A stretch of DNA of 64,000 nucleotides, taken from NCBI GenBank assembly GCA_022560025.1, contig JAFISE010000107.1:1-64000 (forward strand). The letters are read 5' to 3'. Made by a program: the position numbers and the translations under genes. Below are positions 44,377 through 55,541 of the stretch, piece by piece. The notes beneath the pieces were generated by a model. It saw only the letters and a list, made by a program, of their open reading frames with translations, was not told the origin of the DNA and ran no database searches. Source of the stretch: Stagonosporopsis chrysanthemi. Taxonomy: Eukaryota > Ascomycota > Dothideomycetes > Pleosporales > Didymellaceae. Position 1 is the first letter of the stretch. Each line of letters begins with the position of its first letter.

Positions 44377-44814
44377 ATGGTCAAGTTTCTCGACCTCGTG
44401 CTCAGAGTCGCACCACCACTGCACGTACAGTGCATATCAAACGAGCCTCTGGACGTTAGACTGGCGGCCATACGTAAGGCCATAGCACTAGGGGAAGACG
44501 TAAACGAACCAGGAAGCTGGAAGAATCCTGGCGTTGATCGGCCATTGCACTATGCGATAGACGACTCTGCGCAGCACGACTACACACAGGTAAAGCAGAA
44601 CCTCCTTGTTGTCGCGTTGCTGCTCCAAGCAGGAGCAGACCCAAGGCTTCCGTGCTTGAGGCCGGGGCGTATGTCGCCCATCGAGGAGCTCGAAGCGTGG
44701 TTCAGACATTGTGAAGAGGGCGGACACTCGAGATGGGCAGCAGAGAACCTGGGATTGCACCCGTTTTACAAAGCAGCGCTGCAGGTTATGGGAGAAGGCA
44801 GCCTTGACGCTTGA
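44377..44814 (+). CDS. Small ankyrin-like protein
   Basis: A single-exon 145-residue protein. It looks like two degenerate ankyrin units: LAAIRKAIALGEDVNEPGSW...DRPLHYAID and LLVVALLLQAGADPRLP...GRMSPIEELEAWF, with the LH/LLL.AGADP signatures in place. The C-terminus (NLGLHPFYKAALQVM) is helical. No other domain is present. It is shorter than usual ankyrin proteins and probably binds a partner protein; function unknown. Its start lies near the 5' end of the degenerate transporter on the opposite strand. Confidence 0.65.
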   Translation: MVKFLDLVLRVAPPLHVQCISNEPLDVRLAAIRKAIALGEDVNEPGSWKNPGVDRPLHYAIDDSAQHDYTQVKQNLLVVALLLQAGADPRLPCLRPGRMSPIEELEAWFRHCEEGGHSRWAAENLGLHPFYKAALQVMGEGSLDA

Positions 44815-45422
44815 TGGCAAGGTTAAATCGCAAGGGACCAAAGTCAAAACGCTAAGTCTACAATTGCTACGGCGCGAGACGTTGCATCGACAGCGCGGAC
44901 TCAAAGTGAAAGTGCGCCTACTTCCTCTGGGTCCTGGTTCGATAAATTGAAGCTGTGGTAGCTGTTGTTTTGCGGATTGTTCTAGTTTGTGAGTATACAT
45001 ATACAGACGCGTTATTGCGTCACACCGGCGATTTCCTGCACAATTGCAGGGCGTTAAACTGGGAGGAATATGAGAATTTATCTCCCTGAACAGCATAGGA
45101 ATGGAAACAATCAGCCTTGTGAGGTTGTACTGCATAGCGCAGCCTGGCCCTGCTCTGCAGAGCCATAGTGGAAGTTGCCTTGCAACTCGTAAACACAGAC
45201 GTGCACATGCAAGGCGATATTGTCCCAGCTGTATTGACATTGACGCTGTGGCAAGCAATGACTTGGTCGCTTCGTTTCATTAGTACCCCTTTGTCTAGAC
45301 TTTTCAACGTTCACCTCCAACGCCGTGCTGATGCGGGGGACCCCTCCCACGCCATTGCTGGGAGCCTTCGATCAACAACAGCATTATCATGAGCCTCGAT
45401 TGGACGCAGTGCGACACCCACT
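44815..45422. other. Intergenic region before VPS54 3' end
   Basis: About 600 bp, no gene supportable; AT-richer than neighbouring coding DNA around 44940-45110. Confidence 0.4.
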
Positions 45423-48400
45423 CTAAGATGAAGTAGCCCCTTCCTTATCCTCGTCCTTCCTATTTTCTCCTCCCTGTTCACTACTCGCACTCGCCTTCTC
45501 CTCGCTCTGCTTCGCCTCCAGTTCAGCAGGAGCAGGTGCTTGCGCAACAGGTTTCCCCTCCGCGATCTGCATGAGGAACTTGCCCACATTGCCCGCTCCA
45601 TCGATAGGGCCGAGTTTCGCCTCGAAGAGTTTCGCTTCGCGGACGAGTCTGTCATTGTCAGTGCGCTGTACATTCGTAGCAACTCTGCATGGCGAGAGGT
45701 TTTCGTACCGTGCCTTTCCACCAGGCGTTTTCACCGCCGCCTCCTTGATGACTTTCCCGACTTGCTCACGGTATGATTCGAACACCGGGCCCATTATCAT
45801 GCGTACCTGCACTTCGTTGAGGTACTTGTTGATGACCTTGTGCATGGTAACCGTGTCCTTGGTCAGGCTCTCCATGGCGGCTGAGACGTCGCGTTTGACT
45901 TCCGTATCTGTGTCCCACTCGACCTTCTTCAGGGCGCGCATGTGCACTGTTGCGCGGCCAGAGAGGATATCGGTCAGCTTGTCGTGTATGCTGCCTTGCT
46001 GGTCTTGCAATAGGCGTTTTGTGTTATCAAACTCTGTGCCCACGCTCTTTCCGCTGCTGCTCGGTGCGCTGCCTCGGCGGCGGGCGCATTCTCGGATGTA
46101 TGGCATAGTGGCGATAATGAATGATAGAGTCTGTGAGGCGATGGCAAGGTGCTTAGTGTTGATATTTTTCAGGCCTGCGGTGGCCATTGCACCCGCGCCG
46201 AGGATCAGTTGACACAGCCGGCTGTTGAAGAGCTTGATGTACTCGCACAGACTGGAGGAGATCTCTGTTGTCATACTTGGAATGTGAGACAAGAGGATGA
46301 GATGGCGTTCTATGCCGCGCAGAACGAATGTGGACGAGTTTGACACAGTGTACTTCTCCTCGTCAACAATGGCAGGGACTGTGTTCTTACTCTTCTCCTT
46401 CGCGGTAGCATCCGCTTTACCGTTCGTACCATTCGTGGCATTGATCGGTTCAGCGACGGGCGCAAGTATATTGCCAGTCTCTGCCCAGCTGGGTGGATCA
46501 CTCTCCATACTCTTGAGTATCCTGGCCAGGACTTCAGTATCAGCGGCATCAAAGTCTTTGGGCTCCCAGCGATCGGAGTCCATGGCTTTTGCAAGCTCTT
46601 GCTTTTCAGAGTCGGAAAACTTTTGCACGAATGCGTTGATGTGATCGTTCACTGCACCCTTAAGCGCTGATCCTGAGCGGCCCGAGATTGCTTCACACTC
46701 ATCAGCGAACAACCTGCAGAGTTTGAAGTAGCGCAGAAATCTATCGAGAGGTAATTCTGCGGTTGCTGCTGACCGCACCCTCAAAAGCTTTGTGATCTGT
46801 GTCTGAGCAGCGTCGACAGCTTGACCAAGCAGACTAGACAGATCCAGAGCTTGCATAAGCTCCATTTGTAGGTCGTTGGAGCCTAGCCCGAGAGTACCTA
46901 GCCCGGGAGTACCTGCCCCCATATAGCTATCAATGTTCTCCATGTACGGACTTCTCGGCGGTGATCGAAATCCTCCGGCGGATATTGGTGGCGTGGAAAC
47001 GCCGCTCGTTACATCGAGCAGGACTTTGACCTGAGTGTTGAGCCGCCGCAGCGCCTCGCCAATGTCTGTGAATATGTTCGTGAAGAATTCTTCGGCGTCG
47101 GCCGCATCCATAGCTCGCAAATTACGAGCCAAGATTGAGTTCTTATCTTGTTGGGTATGCCCTCGCCCTCCTCTTGTGGATACCGAAGTCATAGACTCGG
47201 CATCGTCATCTGTCGAGCTCGGCAGGTATTTGCGTATGATGATCTTCATTTCTTTAACGATAGCCTCTCTGAATGCTGCTGCAGCCTGATTTGTGAACTG
47301 CGCGTCGTTCAGTCCGTTCAAATTAGCTCGCAGCCTAGCTCGGAACTCTGTGCTCGTGTTCATGTATGCAGGCATTGACTTTGGCTTCGCCGATCCTGAA
47401 GACCCTCGCGCTTTTTGCAATGCGGCAACCCATCGCTCCAATGTATCGTGACTCGGCACAGTCTTGACGTGATCGCGAAGATCAGCAAGTAATGTGTCAA
47501 GGAATCGGGCTTCAAATCCTTTCCCTATGCGGAACTTCATCTCATCCATGCCTTCGAAGACACCATCAAGCGCCCGGAGGCCTCGTAGATCTATGATGAC
47601 TGGAGGCAGTCTTGTGTTCAGCCACGAGGTAACGGTCGAATCCGAGGTGTCGAGCACTCCTGTAATTAGTCTTTCAATAATCTCGAGACGAGCCGCGGCT
47701 GTTTCCAGCTTGCCCTTCTCGACTGACTCATCACAATGTGAGACACCGTAGATGACTGCCTGAAGCTGATCCACCGCGTCAGTCAACCTCCTCAGGTTTT
47801 CCCGTCGCCTTTTCATATTTATAACCTCCAAACCTCCTATAGCCATCTGCTCATCCAATCTCTTCAGATCTTCTCTGAGCTCTTTAATTTTCGTAACTGA
47901 TTCTGCAGCCTCTGTCTGCAGTTCACGAAGCGAACCTAGTGCGGCAAAAAACGACGTTGAAGCTGTAGAGATTGCTGATATGAGATGGACTTCTACGGTG
48001 TCCATGTACCAAGACAGTTTCTCTTGCAGAATAGCATTCGTAGCTAGAGCTTTTCTCCCTGACGGTTGTGGCGCCTCTGAAATTCCGTTGACACCGTTGA
48101 CATCGTCGTTGCTGGTAGTCCTTGCAGGCCGTACAACCTCTGATCGCTCGCTTACGACATCGAAGGTTCGGGGGTTTTCGAGATGGAAGTTTTCCTCAAA
48201 ATAGACGTTGGGTATTGTTGAGAGAGGTGTGACCGCAGGTATACCGCGTTTGGTCCCGCTTGTGCGCCGCTTGGGCTTCGGTGTCCCGCTGGGCGTGCCT
48301 GCCGGTGAACTCGTCGTCGAGGCACGCTCTATGCTTTCTGACCGATCATCCTTCTTCAACGAGTCCTTCCTCGGCTGTTCCACCTCTGCTTCTGCTTTGG

Positions 48401-48898
48401 CGCGCTGAAACGCATCGTAGAGGTTGCCTATTTGCAACAGGTATGAGTTGAACGAAGACGGCTCGACGTGGGGTATGTTTGTCAGCGTTACGGGCGGTAT
48501 GTCCCGAGTGGACGGCGGGCGGTGACCCGAGGGGGCTTGCGCTGAGGTGTAAGGGAGCATGCCCGTCCGCATGATGGGAGGCGTGAGCAGCGTCGAGATA
48601 GCTGTCACAGCGTTAGCATGCCTTCTCTCCATGTTCGCCTGCCCCAAGCTAGCCCACCATTATTGCTCTGCTCCCTCACAGCACCCATACTCGATTTGAA
48701 GCCCGAGTCGAGTGCGCCGCCGACCGAGTGTATGGAACTGGCGGTGGATCCGCGACGTGGCTGATAGCGCCCACCAGTCGAATTGGGGCGGTTCGTCCAG
48801 TCATGATGTGGGAACGGGTATTGGCTCTGCTGGAGGTTCGGCGACAGGAACTCGAAGCTCTCTGTCGATTTCCGCGGGGATCTTGGTGAGGATGACAT
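45423..48898 (-). CDS. VPS54: GARP complex subunit Vps54
   Basis: An 1139-residue tethering protein. Exons are 48898-48658 and 48601-45423; the 56-bp intron (GTGGGC...GACAG, branch GCTAACG) joins EQSNN to AISTLLTPPIMRTG, the start of the conserved core. GARP (Vps51-54) tethers endosome-derived vesicles to the trans-Golgi. Vps54 signatures are VYFEENFHLENPRTFDVV, the N-terminal coiled region LQEKLSWYMDTVEVHLI... through LREDLKRLDEQM, and the C-terminal Vps54 domain (FVLRGIERHLILLSHIP, INTKHLAIASQTLSFIIATMPYIRE, then EYLNEVQVRMIMGPVFESYREQV-type end). A serine-rich N-terminus and a long K/E/Q tail after VGKFLMQIAEGKP are fungal additions. Length is typical for filamentous fungi. Confidence 0.92.
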
Positions 48899-49294
48899 TG
48901 ATGCGCGCGACTCGGGGGTGTCTGCTCGCGGCCGACATCAGGTAGGTGCGATGTGTACGATTATGTCATTGCTTTGGTCCGTTATGCTTTGGGTGATATC
49001 TGGAACTCGTCGGACTGGAGATGAGAAGAAGTGCGTAGTCGTGCGTAGCTGCGTTGTGCCTGCGATGTTCGCAGGAACCGCCTTCTCGGTCATGATGCTG
49101 GTCGCGCGGCACCGAACCCTTGACAGGGGTGCATCTGGACCCACATCCCTGTCAGTTCTCGAGCTCGTCTCGTTCTGCATCACAGTAGTAAACGAAGCTC
49201 CTGAATTTATTCGCAGAAACATTTTGCCCAGTATGGTATGTACTCGGGTACCTATTCGAAATGATTTAGCCCAGCTGTCAAGCGTCTGTTTCCA
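48899..49294. other. Intergenic region upstream of VPS54
   Basis: About 400 bp that contains the VPS54 promoter and the AIM6-like gene 3' end; no feature recognised. Confidence 0.4.
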
Positions 49295-50505
49295 TTAAAC
49301 CCCCTCCCAGAACTCCGCAGCGGCCTTCAGATCATCTACGTTCAGAAGATCGATCCCTTCCTCCCACAACGTCCGCCAGACTGCATTTCGTGTCCTGACT
49401 GGCCAGTTAGGCTGGTTCCAGTACCTGGCCTTGATCCCCTTCTGATGCGCAACATCAATTTGCCCCCTCAGTTTCTCCAGCTGCGTTGCGTTGAGCTCAG
49501 GTTTTCTCAACTCCCCAAACTGCGCAGCGAAGTTTGTGCTTGCGATGATAGCTTCGTTCGATGTGAGGTCCTTGTATTTCGGCTCGCCAAGCTGAGCAAG
49601 AGGCGCGTCGATGAACACATCCCGGGGAAGGTAGTTGCGGACGTCTGAGAGCTCTGTGTTGCCTGTGCCAATGACAGTCACGGGCCGTTCGGTGAAGGAC
49701 TTACCGTCGTAGGTCGAGAGCCAAGAGCCATTGCGGAGCGGCTCTAGTGCTTGCAGGACAGCAGGCCAGAGTTCGTCCGCTGCCGTCTTGAAGTCAACGA
49801 ACAGGTACAGCGTCTGGAACGACGCTGTGTCGAAAACTCCATTGGATGACCCATCTGGAAGAAAAGGAGACTCTGGGTTCATGCGATGGAGAGTATCAAG
49901 AATGGGCTTGACGTAAAGGGATTCGAAAGTGCGTGCCTTGGTCAACGCACTAGGCTCATGACCGACCTGGAGCGTGTCAGTATGGTGTGGTCCAAACAAG
50001 GCTAATTCGGTTCTTGCTGGAGAACGCAGCGTCGACATTGCTCTATTTTGGACGCCGATATCATGAGAGGGCTCCAGACTCAGATCTTGGGCTTAGGACA
50101 TAGCGTGCATCACGTTGCATGTAGCGCCTAGAGAGACAATGCGGAGATTTAAAGATGTTGCATGAACCTACATATAGTGTACCATCGATTAACCAGACAT
50201 CTGCTTCTGTAGATATAGAGCCAGCCGCAAGACCACTGTAGAAGGGCACGTCGCGCCAATAATCGTTGTGGCTATGGAACGGTTTCTGCTGTGGCGTAAG
50301 TAGCTGCGAGCAGGAAATTGGATCATGGACTTACAGGCTCGATACCACGTGTAAAGTCAGTCGGATATCTGTATTTGTCTGTCTTGTCGGTGTTCTTCAA
50401 GATGTTCTGCAAAGCACCGTTTACAAACGCGCCCGAACCTTCCGCTGGGGCGTAAGCCACGTACGCCGTCACTAAGGCTGGTAACGCTAGAGTGAGATAA
50501 AACAT
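49295..50505 (-). CDS. AIM6-like PLC-type phosphodiesterase, secreted
   Basis: A 319-residue protein of the altered-inheritance-of-mitochondria protein 6 family (PLC-like TIM-barrel). Exons are 50505-50335, 50288-50172 and 49966-49295, all phase 0. The second intron is 205 bp, far longer than others here. The join GTLY-VGHEPSALTKARTFESLYVKPIL is the expected family sequence. The signal peptide MFYLTLALPALVTAYVAYAP leads the protein; the catalytic-type motifs FHSHNDYWRDVPF and ISTEADVWL sit in exon 2; the barrel end KARYWNQPNWPVRTRN...GIDLLNVDDL is in exon 3. Family members are glycerophosphodiesterase-like but activity is unproven. FHSHNDYW retains the two histidines expected for acid-base catalysis (inference). 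Confidence 0.85.
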
Positions 50506-51082
50506 TCTGGCAGTGGAAGGAGTACTATTTCAAAACGATATGGTACAAGCTAAAGGTACAGAAATGCAGGAGAGGTTGGTAGCTTTGGTTGACAGCCTCA
50601 ACAAGCACGTCAAAACGTCGAATATGTCAGAGTGGAGCCTGGTGATGTTCAGGAACCGCGCTCTTCCGGCCAATCCGCCGACGCCTGGCGTCGCGTGCGC
50701 GGTTGGTTTGGGGTGACGCGCTTGCCAAAACCAACTTACTCTTGTACACGCGCCGTTACACCTTGTGATTCACCTAACGCTGGGCTAAACCTTTGACGAT
50801 TGTTGTTCCGTGGTTTGACGCGACGTTGCGATCGCATCTTCAAAACAAGCACGCCGGTGGATGACGTTCCCAGGCGCCCCATTGGCGCCAGGCTCGTTAT
50901 GTCGCCGGCAAAATCAGTTCAATCCAGCTGCATGCTGCTGGCTGAACCTTCCTGGAGACACCAGTGGCTCAGCGCTTGCGACTCCCACCTCACACGCTCC
51001 CACATATACCTCTGATTTCACCTTCGGAGGACAATAAGAGTCCCTGTATCAGCCTTGAATCCAAACTCATCATTTGCACGAC
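50506..51082. other. Divergent intergenic region AIM6-like / P450
   Basis: About 580 bp of divergent promoter space. No gene is supportable. Confidence 0.4.
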
Positions 51083-52685
51083 ATGCTAGACTTTAATTCT
51101 CCAACAACTATGGGAGTGTGTGGGCTGGCGGCGGCACTTCTTGTGCTGTTAGTCAATGCCCTTCGGTTCAAGGTCGATCCACGCGAACCACCCGTTGTCT
51201 ACCCAAGGATACCTCTGGTTGGGCATATAATTGGAATGGCAACAGGAGGGTCAGCCTTTCTCCGGGACATCTCGTGCGTTACAGAGAATTGATGCTTACC
51301 TTCATGCAAATGCTGACTCTGGAAGTCGAGTTCACAAGCATCCGATCTTCACGATGCCCATGCTGACTGGACGCACATACATTGTGACTGACCCAGCCCT
51401 ATGTGCAGCTGTGCAGAAATCGTCTTCCGCTATGAGTTTCGATCCAATCGTCGCAGAGATCACACCGCGTTTGATTGGTCTCAACGAACATACAGCCAGC
51501 ATTCTCCGAGGAACTCAAGGCGAGAATATGGATAGTACTAACATTATCAAGAAAGCTCACCACATCATCAACACCCCATTACTGCCACAAAACATACATG
51601 GTGCATCTCAAACTCAACTTAACCACTTTAGTGGAGCCATTGCAAACGTCAACGATGGCTCAGAGATCAACCTTTTCCGTTTCGTTCGTCGCGCTGTCAC
51701 TGCTGCCTCCATGATAACATTCTTCAGACCTAACAACCCATTTGAAAAACAACCCGAACTTGTGGAGGAATTCTGGAATTGGGAGAGTGGCAATGTAGCT
51801 TACATGGCAGGCATCTTCCCCAGCATCTTCGCACGTCAAGCTGCTCGTGGTCTAGAGGCTTGCGTGAGAGGGTTCGAGAAATATGTCGATAAGGAAGGTT
51901 ACGACAGCGCTTACAAGGTTGTCCAAGATCGCTATCAGCTTCACCTCAGGGAGGGTATCACCGATGTCTGTGAGCTGGCAAGACTTGAAGTGGTTCTTGT
52001 GTTTGGCTTCAATGTCAACGCTGCCGTTACCACATTCTGGATTGTGGATCAGATCTTCAGTCGTCCGGAATTACTGTTCAAGATCCGTGAGGAGATACGA
52101 ACAAATGCTCTCGTGGGCCATGGTATACTCTCTGCAGACAGCTTGCGTCAGGCATGTCCTCGACTAAACTCGGCTTATCGCGAGACGATGCGTCTTTACG
52201 TTCCTTCCGCCAGTGCCCGACTCGTGAACGAAGATACCATCATAGCAGATACCTGGCTGCTGCGGAAGGGTGCAGTTGTGCAGTTGGCTGGGAGCGCTAT
52301 CCATCACAACCGGGATATCTGGGGTCCAGATGCCGACACTTTCAATCCCGACCGTTTTTTGTACAGCATCAGCGGCTCCAAGACGAATGTAGACGGTAGT
52401 GTGCCTGAGGGCAAAGTGCACTTTGTTCATCCGGCAGCCTTTCGAAGCTTCGGCGGAGGTGTGAGTTTGTGTCCTGGGCGTCATTTCGCGCACATGGAGG
52501 TGCTAGGCCTTGCCGCGGTATTGATCATGAATTTCGACATGGAACCTGTCAACGGCACAGCATGGACTCCGCCGGCCGATGTCAAGAGAATTCCCATCGG
52601 AGCTCAAAAGCCCCTGGCGCCCCTCGACATCAAGATTAGCGTGCGCAAGGAGTTCGAAGGTGTGCGATGGGAGATAAAGCCATGA
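51083..52685 (+). CDS. Cytochrome P450 with an atypical I-helix
   Basis: A 516-residue microsomal P450. Exons are 51083-51273 and 51326-52685; the 52-bp intron (GTGCGT...GGAAG, branch GCTGAC) joins AFLRDIS to RVHKHPIFTMPML in phase. The N-terminal anchor is GVCGLAAALLVLLVNAL, followed by the PRIPLVGHIIG hinge. The heme loop FRSFGGGVSLCPGRHFA (Cys about residue 445) fits FxxGxxxCxG; the K-helix E-x-x-R is YRETMRL (about 350) and the meander region has FNPDRFL. The I-helix reads FGFNVNAAVTTFW (about 290) without the usual acid-Thr pair, as in CYP7/CYP8-like enzymes and fungal relatives. Substrate unknown; oxysterol-7-alpha-hydroxylase-like annotation is common for this class. There is no biosynthetic backbone gene nearby. 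Confidence 0.88.
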
Positions 52686-53138
52686 ACGATGTGATTCTAG
52701 CATGAGAGAAAAGCTCTCAATCCCAGTTGTTCGACTTTTTTCCTTCTGCTTGCCGCCGACTGGTCCCAATCCTCGTCTTCTTCCCGGCGATGACACGGAC
52801 GTGATTGCCTCAATACGTGGCGCATGGCCACTGATTGGGTAGGCAGTGCCGGCAGCCGTGGCGCATGTCCCTTCTCGCCCAATCAGACTGCCGATCTGGG
52901 AAGTGACGTCTCACTTTGTGCGCAAGCAAACACTGGCGTGACTTACAAAGAATAGTTATAAGCACAGGGTCTTGTCATTTGCGCAGTCCTAAACTTTGTT
53001 TAAGATCACTCTTAATTGCTGAGAGCCCACATAACTCATCTTGCATTCTTCGCTCGGCGCGTGACAACCAAATCATCCAAAACAACCACCTATCGACGTC
53101 CACACTATCACCACTTCGACAGGTCGCAACTCGTCAAA
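52686..53138. other. Intergenic region upstream of PMP3
   Basis: About 450 bp with the PMP3 promoter; pyrimidine/adenine-rich leader-like sequence just before 53139. No other gene is seen. Confidence 0.4.
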
Positions 53139-53570
53139 ATGATCAAAACCATTCTCTTGATCATCATTACGATCTTCCGTGAGCGCGTCGCCTTACAAAC
53201 TTACCTACATGCACTGACAAATCTTAGTTCCACCTGTGGGCGTCTTCCTCGTCGCAGGGTGCGGTGCCGATCTCCTCATCAACATCCTGCTTACAATCCT
53301 TGGGTACGTGTATAGTAATTAGTCTGCAAGAACCCATACTTACATCTCACTAGCTACCTCCCGGGCCACATCCACGCTTTCTACGTCGAATACGTATATT
53401 ACAAGCGTCGCGACGAGATCCGAGCCGGCACCTACGACGGCACTCCAGCGCCGGGCGTGTACAGCACGAAGGTGCAGCAAGGTGGGCAGAAGAACGTTGT
53501 CGCGCAGCCTGCGCCGGTCGCTGCGGGCGTGCCGCCTGCACAGCAAGGCTACGGAACCACCACGGTTTAG
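53139..53570 (+). CDS. PMP3-type plasma-membrane proteolipid (UPF0057)
   Basis: A 110-residue stress-responsive membrane protein. Exons are 53139-53178, 53228-53303 and 53354-53570; introns of 49 and 50 bp (GTGAGC...TTAG and GTACGT...CTAG) restore the family core LPPVGVFLVAGCGADLLINI and LLTILGYLPGHIHAFYVEY. Two transmembrane helices (MIKTILLIIITIFLPPVGVF and DLLINILLTILGYLPGHIHA) are followed by YVYYKRRDEI and a 50-residue Q/A/G-rich cytosolic tail, longer than yeast Pmp3 (55 residues) but usual for filamentous fungi. Pmp3 maintains membrane potential and cation tolerance. None of the three exons alone shows the whole protein. Confidence 0.92.
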
Positions 53571-55240
53571 AAAAGAGTGAGGACGAGATCGGGCGGAACA
53601 GAGGTTAGGCCGCACATTGTCCGCTATGAGGGCCTGAGATGTGAAGGTGCTGAGTTAGAGGAAGATGTAATGATGACCAGGCCGGGTATTGAGGAGTAAT
53701 TTGAATGGTAGCAAGCGTAGTCCAAAAGAACTGGAACGGTGGAGGCATATACCCCTAGAGTGGATTATTGAAGCGCGAGAAATGGTTTGAAGGTTAGTCT
53801 TAATTCGAAGAAACTTGTTTGGACAACATTGTTGGCGCAAAGTACCGAGTACAAATCGATACCTTCATTGTTGCCTTTGACTTTGACATTGAGCTGTTTC
53901 TTGTAAAGAAGTTTAGAGCTCAGTGCCTGACTGACCTTGCTGCGGAGCCCATTCCTCTACTTTAGCAAGTCGAGGCAAACGCAGGACCCTTTTTAGAGCA
54001 ACAAACTTGGACGTGGCTGTGAAGTGTACTGGCCATACGTCTGGAAGTGGATATCCCCAGACAAGTAAGGGATCCATGCATCGGACACCATGCACCATGA
54101 ACAGGCCTCACCTCGAACACTTCCAGGGTAATAACAGCCTCAAGATCAAGATACAATACAGGCACAGGTGGAGCTGCCGCCCCGCACGCCTCATTCATCG
54201 TCACACATCCCCAGGGTCCAAAGGCCCGACTCCAACCCAAGGACCTTGAAACAACGGCCTCGAGTCACAGAATCAAGGGCATCTCCCGTCATTGACTCGA
54301 CCCCAAACCTCGGCAGGGCCTACTTCGGAGCTCTACAACAGGGCCCGCGAGCCGCGCACTCCGGTATTCGAAGCGGAAACGAGCGGTGCCCAACGTAGAA
54401 TGGCCGCGTACTGTGCAACAAAGCATTGGCTGGGTGCGTTCTAGCGTCTCAAGCGTGCCTCGTGTGACCTAGGAAGTCTCGAGGTTTGTACAACGGAAGA
54501 GCATGAGCAGGCTGGAAATACGAAAGTCAGTGTCGATCCCAAATGGACCAATAAGGCCTGTCAAGTGTAGGTACTGGCCATTCAGAAACCTCCAGGAACC
54601 TCCGTGGGGCACCTCGTATTTCCCGCCCGCTCTTGCTCCTCCGTGGTAGATATGCACTAGCTTAGCGCAGATGGCAGGCGAGGACCCTGCGCCGGGATGA
54701 GGCCGGAAGGATGGAAATGCGTGGTCGAAAACGCATGTCGAGGTGCACGAGGATCTTGTGAGCGGATCTTGTGAGCGGATCTTGTGAGTGGGGTGTGTTG
54801 TTGATCTACCTAGATCTGCAGTATTGGGAGTATGTTGTGGGCGGGGAGCATTGCTGATCCAGATACTTGAATGTGCCTGTTGAAGAAGGGCCGACGCGGA
54901 TAGAGAACCAAGAACAAATAACGGACATGTGGTAGATTGAATCTGAGAGATATAGTGGAGACACGGTCACCAGAGAGGATATGAGTTGTGGGTACAATGT
55001 GTGGATGTTATTGGTTGGAAAAGGACACCTGATAGCACGATGATACTTCAATCCGTTGGCATCCGCCAAACATTTGACTAAACACTATGGCATCATCTAA
55101 TATCATCATAACCTAAACGCCATGGAAATGCCAACCCATCAAGTCGATGGAAATGTATAGAAGGGTGAATGTTGAGGTCGATGCCTGATCAGCCTCTCGC
55201 TAAATTCGCAAAGGCAAGCAAACTGAAAGTCGTGATCGCT
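53571..55240. other. 1.7-kb gene-poor stretch
   Basis: No supportable gene. It contains a three-copy 13-bp tandem repeat at 54751-54789. Minus-strand frames at 53962, 54469 and 54806 have no conserved features. Confidence 0.4.
54751..54789 (+). repeat. Three tandem copies of a 13-bp repeat
   Basis: GGATCTTGTGAGC repeated at 54751, 54764 and 54777 (last base differs). Too short and too few for a CRISPR or satellite; a simple replication-slippage array. Confidence 0.9.
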
Positions 55241-55541
55241 TCACGAATCGGAAGAGGTAACAGACTCGGCCCGCTCAGAGTCTCCCGGCTGAGCCATGCC
55301 TGTTCGACGGCGAGCAGAGTCGGTGGCAGTGCTCAATTGACGCTTGGTGTGTTCGTGCATGATCCTGACGATTGTTAGAAATTCGTCGGGTATTATAGCC
55401 TCAGCGAAGAACAAACCTCTGGTACGCAGACATAGCCTGCTCGGGGTGGTCCAGGTCAAAGTTGTTGATGAAGTTGTGCTGAGCACTCATCGGCTCGGAG
55501 TAGTTCTCGGCGACATAGACGGATGCAGCGGCGGAAGACAT
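55241..55541 (-). CDS. Small two-exon protein of unknown function (82 residues)
   Basis: Exons are 55541-55417 and 55364-55241; the 52-bp intron has donor GTTTGT, branch CTAAC and acceptor GTCAG, and joins SAYQ-R to IMHEHTKRQLSTATDSARRR in phase. The first exon reads MSSAAASVYVAENYSEPMSA and then HNFINNFDLDHPEQAMSAYQ. The protein is hydrophilic, with no signal peptide or membrane helix; the middle is probably an amphipathic helix and the end is a serine/acidic tail (ERAESVTSSDS). The pattern HPxQxMxxYxxxMHxHTKxQ is one I associate with small uncharacterised fungal proteins. No function can be assigned. The matching phases, the good branch site and the even composition across both exons argue for a real gene. 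Confidence 0.65.

Noticed and set aside
48918..49298. Plus-strand frame of 126 codons between VPS54 and the AIM6-like gene
   Set aside because: Hydrophobic in places, but it lies in the VPS54 promoter with no consistent signal peptide or family; treated as chance.
51083..52685. P450 considered as part of a secondary-metabolite cluster
   Set aside because: Flanks are AIM6-like, VPS54 and PMP3; no polyketide synthase, NRPS, terpene synthase or pathway regulator is present within the window.
54751..54789. Short direct repeats considered as a CRISPR array
   Set aside because: The 13-bp units are directly adjacent with no spacers, and the genome is eukaryotic.
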